From Euglena gracilis (taxonomy: Eukaryota; Euglenida; Euglenophyceae; Euglenales), in NCBI GenBank assembly GCA_039621445.1, contig CP154956.1, positions 77,310,474 through 77,374,473 of the forward strand: 64,000 bases of DNA. The letters run 5' to 3'. The translations under genes and the position numbers were made by a program. Position 1 is the first letter of the stretch, and each line of letters starts with the position of its first letter. A model generated the notes under the pieces. That model had not been told where the DNA came from and did no database searches. It saw nothing but the letters and a program-made list of their open reading frames with translations. Shown one piece after another: positions 1-9,500 of this stretch.

Positions 1-292
1 CCTCCGGAACTGCGCACCGGAGGAAAAATGAGGTTTTTAACAGGTTTTTGGCTGGTTTTGTTCCAAAAATTCCCAAAAATGGCCAAAAAACGGGCATTTT
101 TGGCCATTTTTGGGGGTCCCCAAAAAATTTTTTGGCGCTTCGCGCCGGTCACTGGAAAAAAAATTTCCACTAGCTAGCCCTGCTAGCAGACCCCCCCCGG
201 GGGGGTCTGCTAGAAAACCCACTAGCCAAATTTGGACTAGCTGCAGTCCAGCCCCCCCGGGGGGGTACTGCAATCCCTTAAGCAAAAGCCTG
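1..292. mobile_element. Family K inverted-repeat element, right part (K1)
   Basis: The stretch ends in CCCTTAAGCAAAAGCCTG (275-292), the reverse complement, with mismatches, of the left end of another copy at 39487 (CAGGCTTCTGCTTAAGGG). Its interior (long G/C runs, TTTTTGGCCATTTTTGGG, CTAGCTAG motifs) matches 39590-39700 in opposite orientation. The left end lies outside the window. If spliced as a nonconventional intron (end 5 nt after CTG), the next exon would start at 298 in the open frame described there. Confidence 0.7.
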
Positions 293-297
293 GCTCT

Positions 298-549
298 CAT
301 ACATTAAACAGGTTGGAGGCACCCAGCCAGCCACCCCAGTACCAGAGCCAGCAGCCGACCAGGCAATTTCGAGCCGGGAGTGTGATAAAATTGCTAGCCC
401 AGCTGAGTCGGAGGACGAAAACTGGGACCCAGCCGAATTGGCTGCAATCCGACTTCAATTCCTAAACGGGATTGACGAGCCAGCCAGTTCCAGTTTTTGG
501 TGCGAACAGCAGACCTGCCCCAGGACATCTCAGATGACAGAAACTGATT
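298..549 (+). CDS. Unrecognised acidic protein, internal exon (left part)
   Basis: An open frame of 84 codons runs from the end of element K1 into the start of element L1. The residues are Pro/Ala- then Asp/Glu-rich, including the runs TPVPEPAADQ and AESEDENWDPAELAAIRLQF, and end in RTSQMTETD. No domain is recognised. The frame meets a stop only inside L1 (TAG at 553-555). If L1 and one copy of its 5-bp duplication are removed, the frame continues at once into 2297-2373. The start is chosen from the CTG+5 rule for the K1 end; no initiator Met is visible, so this is an internal exon or the gene begins outside the window. The composition and the continuation across L1 are why I call it coding. 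Confidence 0.5.
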
Positions 550-2291
550 CTTAGGCGGCCGAATTCGCACTTAAGGGTTTTTCCTTTGAAATGGGCGCAT
601 TTGCGCAAATGCGCAAATTTTACGTAACCCCTGGGACCCTGTACCCTGACACCCGGAACACGATTTAAGAACCGTTACACCCCTTTATTGGAGGGGATTA
701 ACTCCCAGAAGTTTGGTGTGAATGCTGCTTACCAGGTGACGTTAATAAGGCTGAGGGTGAGACTTGTGCTGTTGTATATCAAACGGGAGAGAGGCACACA
801 CCCCTTGTAACGACACTTGGAAACGGTGCTGATGTGCTGACTGAACTGGCTGTGATACTACCGCCACCGGTAAGAACATACTGAGTCTCATTAGATCACA
901 ACACCACAGACACACAGACTACGTGAGGCAGCCGTCGCGAAATTCATGTGTGTTTGTGGACGCATTTGCGCAAATAAAAACAATTGTGTTTGTGGGCGCA
1001 TTTGCGCAAATGCGCAAATAAACATTTTATACACCGCTTCAAAATTATGTGTTTGTAGGAGCCTCAGAGCACAAACAAAGTTGTGTTTCTTTGCGCAAAT
1101 GCGCGAACCAACGAAAATCAGTTGTGCGATAACATCTCCTCCTGCTGGCGAATGAACACAATTACGGCCGACCAAGGTTTGCACCCACGATTACATGGTG
1201 ATGAAATTTGTGGTGAGAGGTCGGTGTGGAACGACCTCCGTGACAGCTGTGTTAAAATTTTGCCCCTTACCTGTGTACATTGCTGAGAGGTGGTGTGGAG
1301 TGTTTATTGGAACACGGCATGTGACTGGCCAAAATTTGCCTGTCTTACATTGTACATTTGCACTGCTGTTACCCGGCCCACACGACCTGTTGTTTTGGCG
1401 TCATCCGTTTAGCAATTAAACGTAATGAATTGATGACATGCAAACGACCTGTGACTGTTGGACACCTTTTCTGCAACAGGACTGCGTTGCAAGAAGACAA
1501 AATTTGGCACCTGCAATGCCCAGGACGTGTCCGGCCGTAGTCCGTTTTACGGTTTTATTTGCCATTTTTCCCTTGAAAAACGTAAAAAAAACACCGGTTT
1601 TTGTGCATAATTTGGGGGGAGTGGGTCCCACCGCTTTGATGCACCCAATGCAGTGGTAAAGGTTGCCACACAACTGGTTGTGCGGGTTCCGGGTATAAGC
1701 CGGGTGGGAGACACCCGTCCCCTTTATTCCCTTCATTCCCTGCTGACCCCATTTCATCCCCTCTGCGCATCCCTTGCCAAACACCCCGTACTTACCTTCC
1801 TTCCCCTGTGTCCTTCCCGCCGGCTTGACACCCACACCCCCCGACACTTTCCTCCCCGTGCTTTAACAAACAGCCCAAAAACACCACAGCAAGGCGCCGC
1901 AAGCAAAGCAGTCCGGCAAACACCCAGGACTCACACTGCCGGCAGCTCGGACACACCCGGGGACACAGCCGAAAGAAGCAACAAGGGCAGTAAAGGTCCC
2001 GTTCCTATGGTGCTTTTTTGTGTTTTTTTCCCTTCGGGCTGGCAAGGTCCCGGGGGTTTCGACGTACAAAGTCCATTTTCACACACCTCAAAAACACCAT
2101 TTTTCGCCAAAGTCCTGGGGGTCTCGCAGCCAAAAACAGAATTTCGCTCGTTTTTTGCACTCTCTTGTCAACGTGTTTTCAAACCCCCCTGACCTTCACA
2201 GCCGAAACAAAGCAGAATCAAAAAAATCGTAAATTTGCGCAAATGCGCAAATTAAAAGAAAAAAGCTTAAGTGCGAATTAGGCTGCCTAAG
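550..2291. mobile_element. Family L element (L1), 1.74 kb, with 5-bp TSD
   Basis: Left end CTTAGGCGGCCGAATTCGCA (550-569) and right end (2266-2291) are inverted repeats matching at about 24 of 26 positions. The flanks carry a direct repeat TGATT at 545-549 and 2292-2296. The interior holds the palindrome TTTGCGCAAATGCGCAAA several times (about 600, 960-1010, 1095, 2235) and a segment (1700-2210) also found at 4930-5360. No transposase was recognised. The element interrupts an open reading frame that is restored by its exact removal. Confidence 0.75.
1365..1670 (+). repeat. Repeat W, copy 1 (about 300 bp, inside L1)
   Basis: This stretch and 2692-3000 are direct copies with scattered mismatches. 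Shared landmarks are GAATTGATGAC, CGACCTGTGACTGTT, GTTGCAAGAAG, AAAATTTGGCACCTG and GGAGTGGGTCCCACCGCTTT. No coding potential is conserved between the two copies, so it is probably part of a mobile element. Confidence 0.7.
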
Positions 2292-2373
2292 TGATTTTCC
2301 ATTCGGAGAATTTACTTTTGTGGAAGGAGAATTTTCGGTGAAAAAAAATTGGGATGATCACAGAGGGGGAGAG
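2292..2373 (+). CDS. Unrecognised acidic protein, exon continued after L1
   Basis: After the right TSD of L1 the frame from 298-549 continues as FPFGEFTFVEGEFSVKKNWD followed by DHRGGE, and stops being protein-like at GAG|GTATCC (donor GT at 2374), where a conventional splice donor would fit. Unspliced, the same frame runs into tandem stops shortly after. The amino-acid composition is like that of the first part. The product is not recognised. Confidence 0.45.
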
Positions 2374-2540
2374 GTATCCAGTGAAGGAAGATGATGATCT
2401 TCAGTCTAATCCCTCCATGCAATTGGTTCTGCCCAGCCCCAGTACAGTGTCAGCGCCCCAGCCCAACTCGTCCACCAGGGGGTCGGGAAACCCACGAGAT
2501 CTCCCCCAGTGGGACGGGCCTTGGGCAGGGTCAGGAGCTG

Positions 2541-2690
2541 AGTGGGTCACCCATTTGGCTGCAGCGGAGGCAGAAGTTTTGGTGGCTCGTGGAGCAGCGA
2601 GGTCTGTGGGACCAGAATTTTGCAGTTGCAGCAGAATCATGGCACACTGCAGAACGAGGTGGAGAGGCATTGATGCATTTTTCGAAGGAT
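2541..2690 (+). CDS. Possible exon, unrecognised
   Basis: A + frame reads GSPIWLQRRQKFWWLVEQRG, then LWDQNFAVAAESWHTAERGG, EALMHFSKDF: an even, hydrophilic, protein-like composition unlike the neighbouring low-complexity DNA. It lies downstream of the 298-2373 exon on the same strand and just before repeat W copy 2. No domain or clear splice signals were identified. It could instead belong to a mobile element. Confidence 0.25.
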
Positions 2691-2691
2691 T

Positions 2692-3000
2692 TTATACTGC
2701 TGTTCCCCGGCCCGCACAGCCAGTTGTTTTGGCCTCATTCGTTTGGCAGTGTGGAATGAATTGATGACGTGCAACGACCTGTGACTGTTCAACATCTTCT
2801 CTGCAACAGTGCTGTGTTGCAAGAAGGGAAAATTTGGCACCTGACATGCCCGGGATGTGTCGGGCCGGAGTCCGTTTTCTGGTTTTTCTCCACCACTTTT
2901 ACCTTGAAAAATGTAAAACACACCAGTTTTTGTACATGATTTGTGGGGAGTGAGTCCCACCGCTTTCATGCAACCAATCCAGTGATAAAGGTTCACCACT
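2692..3000 (+). repeat. Repeat W, copy 2
   Basis: Direct copy of 1365-1670, about 1.33 kb away. The first copy is inside L1 and this one outside, so W is an independent repeat or L1 captured it. The following 3000-3320 contains a CAG/CTG-rich stretch of no recognised function. Confidence 0.7.
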
Positions 3001-3317
3001 TCCTTGCACCCAAAGTAACGGGTGTTTGAGGGTTACTTTTCTCTGGCTGCTGGTTGCCATGAACTGGCACCACGTCGTCCCCCTAGTCTCACACCCCAGT
3101 TGCGGGGTATAACGTGGCCGCCAAAGCTGGGTGCTGTTGCACCGGGGAGGTCGATTCCGGTCTGGTGGGTGCTGAAGCATAAGCAGCTGATGTGGCTGCA
3201 GCAGCGGAGCCCAGGCCGCAGGCCAGAGGCGGGGCCCTTGGGATCCCAAAATCGGTGCCGGTGGACCATACATTTTTTTAACGACCCCCGGGAGGGGGGG
3301 GGGGTTCACTCCACTTT

Positions 3318-3580
3318 TTGAAAAACCAGTCAGTCACTTTTTTTCGGGAAACCAGTCAGTCACTACCCACCCCGGGGGGGGGGGGGGTCGGCCACTCTGG
3401 AATCCAAAGGAAATTTGACCCAGAACATGAAAAAAAAAGCCAAAAAAATTCCGGCGCCGGTGCACTTTAGTGATTTTTTGCCGACCCCCCCCCAGGGGAG
3501 GGGGTCCAGGACAAAAACCAGTCAGTCACTCTGAAAAAAACCAGTCACCCACCCCGGGGGGGGGGGGGGACAGTGCTCAA
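3318..3580. repeat. Family X inverted repeats, copy 1
   Basis: Motifs AAAAACCAGTCAGTCACT alternate with CCACCCCGGGGGGGGGGG. The same combination, partly in inverse orientation (GTGACTGACTGGTTTTT), occurs at about 52905-53145, 58780-59065 and 59755-60020. It behaves like a MITE family; the ends were not fixed. The 3580-3780 stretch after it holds nothing I recognise. Confidence 0.6.
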
Positions 3581-3819
3581 GCAATTGACTGCGTTGGACA
3601 TGTACCGTTATCGGGTAGCTGCACACCCACCTTCAAGAGATCCTCTGTCTCCATCTTTTGTGGGACCGGTCAGTGGACCAGAAATGGCACCATAATACCA
3701 TGTGCCGGAGGAGATGGTGTGGTCATTTGGGTTGAACCCATTCAGAAGTAATTAATGGTACCTTAGAGGTACCTTAGAGATCCAAATGAAGCCGCTTTTT
3801 ACTCCTCCATTGGTGGTTC

Positions 3820-4690
3820 ATTGCGCATTTGCGCGCGTCATGTTGTTTGTGGGTGCAAATGTGCAAATGAACCAGATGTAAATTGCACAATTTTCTCATG
3901 TTGTTCATTTGCGCATTTGCACCCACAAACAATGCGATGCGTTGCACGCAGCCCGAGATATGCTCGCGATCGTCGGATCGGCCAGAATCTGAGTCAAAAT
4001 TTGTGGTAATTTTCAGTGATTTTTGGTTTAAGATGCTGAATAAACCTTACAGAAACGTTTTTTCTCTTCGAATCAACCACCTGAGGGGCCTTGGGGGGCA
4101 CCAGAGTTGTGAAATTAGGATTCCCCAGTGACAGAAAATAAGAGCTCCAGGCGGCGTCGCTGAATTTGGTGGTGATCGCCAGTCGTCTGATGAAAAGAGA
4201 TTTCGATTGAGGGGTGACTTTGTACCTGGATAATTGACGCAGCCAGAAATACCCAGCTCTAGGCGGTAGACTGGGGGGGGGGGTAGTGGGTGGTCGGCCG
4301 ACTAGTCGGCCGACCACCCAACTGGTCGGCCGACTAGGCCTGGTCAGCAGCTAGTCGGCTGCTGGTGCGCGCATTTGTGCAAATAAACACAATTTTGTCC
4401 TTCAAGGATTGGGCATTGGCGCCCATGAACTGACGCCGTCGATAAACGGCGTACGGCGTGGACCAGCGGGCCGTCCAGAAACATATTTTGGTGGGTTTGC
4501 CACAGCGTTTGTAGACGGCGCAAGCTTATGGGCGCAAATGCACACACAAACAAAATATGTTTATGGGCGCATTTGCGCCCAAAAACACAATTTGTGTTGG
4601 TGGGCGCAAATGCACGCATGAACACAAAGAAGAAGGGTGTGATAGACAAAAAACCGGCAGTAGATGTGGTTCATTTGCGCATTTGTTAGG
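3820..4690. repeat. Cluster of L palindromes, M copy and V palindromes
   Basis: Palindromic units GCGCATTTGCGCAAA occur at about 3825-3930 and 4365-4685. Between them 3940-4215 is a direct near-copy of 36030-36335 (family M: landmarks GCACGCAGCCCGAGATA, GATGCTGAATAAACC, CCCCAGTGACAGAAAATAAG). The stretch 4280-4350 is a GTCGGCCGACTAGTCGGC palindrome cluster. No gene is supported. Confidence 0.65.
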
Positions 4691-4930
4691 GTACCACGTT
4701 ACCCCTCGATCAAAAGCTCTTTTCAACAGACGACCAGCGGTGCTCATCAGATCTTTCCACGCCGCACGGTACTCTATTTCCAAATCTGGGCCAATTTTCA
4801 CCAAAGGTGGATATCCACCCCACTGGTCCCCAAATGGCAAAATTCATTGTCCTAGATGGTTGAAACAGTCATACCAGACCTTAGGGCCACTTTTAGGCAC
4901 TTTTGGTGACATTTTTAGGAATGAAAACCG
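4690..4930 (-). repeat. Family M, inverted copy
   Basis: The reverse complement of this stretch matches 35800-36040, with shared landmarks GATCTGATGAGCACCGCTGG, TCGATCGAGGGGTAAC and CCAAATTTTTGGTGAAAA-like sequence. The 36-kb copy is thus represented on the left by one direct part (3940-4215) and one inverted part, separated by about 470 bp of other repeats. Confidence 0.65.
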
Positions 4931-5405
4931 GAAGTTGGGTGTGAGGCACCCATCCCCTTCATTCCCTGTGGACCCCATTTATTCCCCTCTGCGCTTCCCT
5001 TGTCAAGCAGCCCGCACTTACCTTCCTTTCCTTGCGCCCAAGGTGCCGCAAGCCAAGCAGTCCGGCAAAAACCCGGGACACCCAGGGAAACAGCAAAAAA
5101 AGAGCAACAAGGGCAGTAAAGGTCCCATTGTTCTGCCGCTTTTTTGCGTTTTTTTTTTGCTTCCGGGGAGGAAGGTCCCGGGGGTTTCGACTTGCGGAGC
5201 CCATTTTCGTGCCCCCCAAAAACACCGTTTTTGGCCAAAATCCCAGGGGTGACACCGCCAGAAACAGAATTTTGCTCATTTTTTGCACTCCCTTGTCGCC
5301 GTGTTTTCCCCCCTGACCTTCACAGCCGAAAATCAAAAATTCAGAAATTTGCGCAATGCACAAATCAACATAAAAAAGCTTAAATGCGAAACCGACCGCC
5401 TAAGA
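4930..5405 (+). mobile_element. Partial family L element (right end)
   Basis: Homologous to 1700-2291 of L1: shared CATCCCCTTCATTCCCTG, CTTACCTTCCTTCC, GGGGGTTTCGAC, TTTTTTGCACTC, and the same order up to a terminal GCTTAAATGCGAA...GCCTAAG at about 5380-5405. The left end is missing or replaced by the family M copy. Confidence 0.65.
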
Positions 5406-5425
5406 AATATCATTTGGAGGTGGTT

Positions 5426-5803
5426 CAGGTAAACCCTCCCCCCAAATAATACCCCCCCAAATGGTCCAACTTCGGCGACCGGGTTAACACCCCCCCAATT
5501 TCGGGCCGACGACCTAGATTTTGACCTGAAAATAGGCAAAAATCACCTGTGTCAACAAATTACGAAAAAAAATCGATCTTTCTGGATCATCTGGCCTCCA
5601 AAAATGTTAAATTTAATGCGAAAATACAAAAACTGACCCAAAGGGGAGTTTTGGATGTATTTTTGGGTGCTACGGGACGTCGAAAAATTTCGAAATTTTG
5701 GGGTGCTGTTGCCCCCCCAAATAATGCCCCCCCTCCGGCCGGGACTTCGGGCGAAAAAAATAATGCCCCTGGGGGGGTATTATTTGGGGAGGGTTTAATC
5801 CTG
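5426..5803. mobile_element. Family Y element, copy 1
   Basis: The ends are inverted repeats: CAGG(T)AAACCCTCCCC at 5426 and GGGGAGGGTTTAATCCTG ending at 5803, so the termini are again CAG and CTG. The interior has CAAATAATACCCCCCC and its complement. No clear target duplication is visible. A related core occurs at 29630-29715. From 5804 to 6218 I see nothing else; it would be the 5' part of the ZPR1 intron downstream of exon i. Confidence 0.6.
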
Positions 5804-6218
5804 ACCATTCAGGCAGTTAGAAATAAGGAGTCCAAACTTGCAGTAAGAAATAGCTTCCCAATCAGGACGTCACTAAACAACCCCTGGGAGGGGGGGGTCC
5901 AGCTTAGAGGCTCAAAATTTTGATTTGGCTGGAACTGGCCAGATATAAAAATTGAGTGAAAATGGCCCCCGAAAGACTGCCAATTTGCAAAGGAAAAAAA
6001 AACAGCTTTCTGACCTAAATTGTGAGCGGGTAGCCTGATTTCGACCCACTCTTGCACCCATTTTGGTCCGTTTTCCTTCTTCTTAAGGCGAAAAAATCCG
6101 TCCAGCCGCCCTTTGGATATTTAAACTCATCGGAAGGGGGTCGGAGGCTGGGAAAAGGGTCCCCTTCGGCTTCAGCGACACCCGATGGGCGGTTCAACGA
6201 CCTTGGGGTGAGGCATAC

Positions 6219-6305
6219 CTCCAGCAGCTTGTTGAACCTCAACTTCGTCTGCGGCGTGGAAGAGTCTCCCCGCGAGAAGGAGGCCATGGTGGTGTTCTCC
6301 AGTTG
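6219..6305 (-). CDS. ZPR1: ZPR1 exon i (domain 2, GDSS motif)
   Basis: Twenty-nine codons read QLENTTMASFSRGDSSTPQT then KLRFNKLLE, corresponding to the GDSS-containing helix-rich part of the second ZPR1 domain. The acceptor is conventional (CCTCAG before 6305) and the donor is GTATGC at 6218. The next exon, expected to carry the second DDP motif and the C-terminus, was not found to the left. Confidence 0.85.
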
Positions 6306-6470
6306 CTGAGGCGGAATGGGAGAAAGAGCAGCGGCACTGCAGCCCGCCTGCACTGTGCGGCAGAGAAGACACGGGGTTTCAAGCTGCAGCCAGTAATCAA
6401 CAATGGGTGTAAGATTGCAATCCAAGCATGCATGTATGTGTATATGTATATATGTATATGTATGTATATA

Positions 6471-6506
<36 letters not shown>

Positions 6507-9500
6507 TATATATGTATATGTATATACACATATATATACATATATGTATATGTATGTATGCATGTGTCCCACCATATTTAATGTCAGATGAATTGAAAGA
6601 CGGCGAATGCTCTCGGCAGATTATGCACAGGTGGAGGGATGCTGACCGACTTCATCTGGGACAAGAGGCCCTCCACAGTGGTGAACATGCTGCCAAGTGA
6701 GCCGACCGCAGGCTTCTGAGGGGAGAGACTCAGTGCTGGGCATACGCCCCAAGAATGAAATCTCCCCTGAGATTCAGACACAAAAGGTCCGCACATATTA
6801 TACAGGCCAATATTCACTGGCATTTTTCTTCAAAAAAAATAGCTCCTTGATGTGATGCTTGGAAGTGGGATGACAAGACCATCGTTTAGAGATATTATTT
6901 TTGAAGCCCGAGCTAAAATGGGAAGAGCTTGATTTAGAACACGAATATACTCCCTCCGCATAGAGGCCGACAGGTGAAGAGCTGGCGGAACTTTTTGCCC
7001 CCCCCCCCGCGCGGCTCCTACTATTTGACCACCGGCCTCCAACGTCCTCTATTTGTTCCTTGCCCAGCAAGGATCAATGATAAAAGAGGGAATTGCTACT
7101 ATTGGACGGTGGTGCCATTATTTGGACCTTACCTACTCCTGCTGTGCTATTTGGAGGTTTATTTTTAACACAAACCATCAAAAAAGATGCGATAAAAAAT
7201 AATACACAGACGATTACGCAAAAAAGGGATGTTTGATTTCATGTGCTTTGACAAGTCTGGGTGTGGCAAAAATACAAAACCATGTTTTTTGTAATTTGTT
7301 TCCAAATATATGCCGACATTGGTAAAAAAGACACACGTATAAATAAAAATACATGAACATGTAAATCGTCCAAAAGGCAAAATTGTTCCAAGCAGAGGTT
7401 TTTTATAGGGAGGGGGGTCCGGACTCACCCACCTACCCCCTGGGGGCCCCCGAAGGGCGCCCAGCCCTCAGGTGACCCACTTTTGGAGGGGGGTCAGTTT
7501 TGGGGGCAAAAAAATTTTAAACCCTGACTCTGTCAGGGTACCCATTCAGCCCCCTCCCCCCCCAGGGGGGACCCACCACCCCCCTTGCCACAAAACTTAA
7601 AAAAAAAGTATCTGGTTCCAATTTTTCAAGTTTTCGACTTTTTTTAAGCAGGACTCAAAAAAACAGTGAGAAAGGAAACAAAAAGGCCAGAAAAACCCCG
7701 CAAATTCCACACAAAAAAATGAAAAAAAAACGGTGTTTTTGGTGGTGGTGCCAACTTCAAATTTTGCACAAAACAGTGAAAGATATCAATCTCAGGCAAA
7801 TCACAGATACATTTTTTGGAGAAAAGGGATTGTTGCCCCCTTGGCCCAAAGCCTGGCCCTCCTGCAGCTCCAGCTCCAGCTCCGGGATGCAGACGCTGCA
7901 GGTGTGAGACTTGAGAAGGTCTCCACCCAGGCCATGATGAAAGAGGGGGGGTTCGTCGACTGTTGGTTTGTCATGCAAAGTACCCCTGCCCAGGGGCATG
8001 GACGCCTCTGCCACAGTCGAAAGGGGAGGGGGGACACAACATGGACACTCAAAGAACGCGATGCAAAAAAAACCACAAAAAACACAAAGCAAATGCAAAT
8101 GAACACACAAAAAACGCAAGTTGCATGTAGAATCCTTTAGGTGCTCCAAATAACCCCCCAAATAACCTGGCGAGGGTGCCAGGTTATTGGAACCAACTTT
8201 TGGCCCTGCCCCCCCCACCAGGTTATTTGGGCCCCTTTTTCAGCGTCATAAAGGAATTTCGTCAAAAAATGGGGGTGCCAAGTTACTGGAACCAACTTTT
8301 TTGCCCCTCCCCCCGCCAAGTCATTCGGCCCCCACCAGGAGCAAAAACCCCGCCAAGTTATTTGGGGGGCGGTACACTTTATGCTGGAGAGGACTTAATT
8401 TTTTGGCTCACCTAAGGAAACTTTTTCATTTTTGAATAAAAATGAGTATTTTGTCCGAAAAAATGTAAAAAAAGTCAAAAAAATAAATTAACAACATTTT
8501 TTGGTCTTAGAGGGAATTTGAGGTCTAAACAAGGACCTTCACAGTCAAAAAAAAAAATCAACAAAAATCCAAATATCACTGGGGGAAAAAATGTAAAAAA
8601 AAAACACAAAAAAAACTACAAAAGAATGTGTTTGAGTTCCCCCTCTGCGATGGGCCAGAGGCTCAGGTAGAAACACCGGGACTTATCACGCCCTGACCAC
8701 GGCTGAGGTCCTCGGTCCCCTGCACCTGTGTCGGAGGAACGGCTCGTGAAAACCAGCGCTCACTGACATAAAACCAAATTTTCTGTTGAGCAATGCCACA
8801 CAGCTGCCGAGCAATGCACGATATCCCCAAAATGGGCGTCCCCGTGCCTTCTAAAAAAACTCTCAACCATGCGGCGCCGTTATTCATAACCCCCCAAAAA
8901 AATAAAATCCAGCCTAGGACACCTGGAAAGCGCTCAATTGCTTAAATACAAAAAAGGATGACTTTTGAATTTTATCATTATTTACCCATTTTTCATCAGT
9001 TATAATAAGATTATTGAACCAATTTTGTTTATTATTCAAAAATAATACTTTTTAAACCTATTTTTAGACCCTCCAGCAGGAAAGCTTTTACAGCCGAAAT
9101 TGTCAGTAAAGATATAAAAAAAAGCCCAAAAATAGCAAATAAATAACCCCTTTGGATTTTTCAGCAATCAAATCAAACAGCAGACACCAGGTTTTTTATT
9201 GGAATGGGCCCAAGCACAGCAGAATTGCACTTCCAAGCGACACCTTGAGTGTCAATCGGGTGCCGTGGTCCGGAATCGCACCCCCCGACTTCACCTCGTT
9301 GCTCTTGAAGCCGCAGTACTCGCACGAGAAGCTCATGATGACGGTCTCTTTGAAGTGCGGGATGTTGACCATCGCCAGCTTCACTTCCCCCTCCCGCTTG
9401 CACGCAAAGCACACTTCGGGGAGTGTATAGCCCAACTCCACCTGTGAGGACCCAGTCGCTTATGGTCATCGCAAATTATCCCAAACTCTTTCACGCCAAG

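Noticed and set aside
4557-5252. 231-codon + frame as a gene
   Set aside because: Spans the family M inverted copy and part of a family L element; the corresponding frames are not conserved in the other copies.
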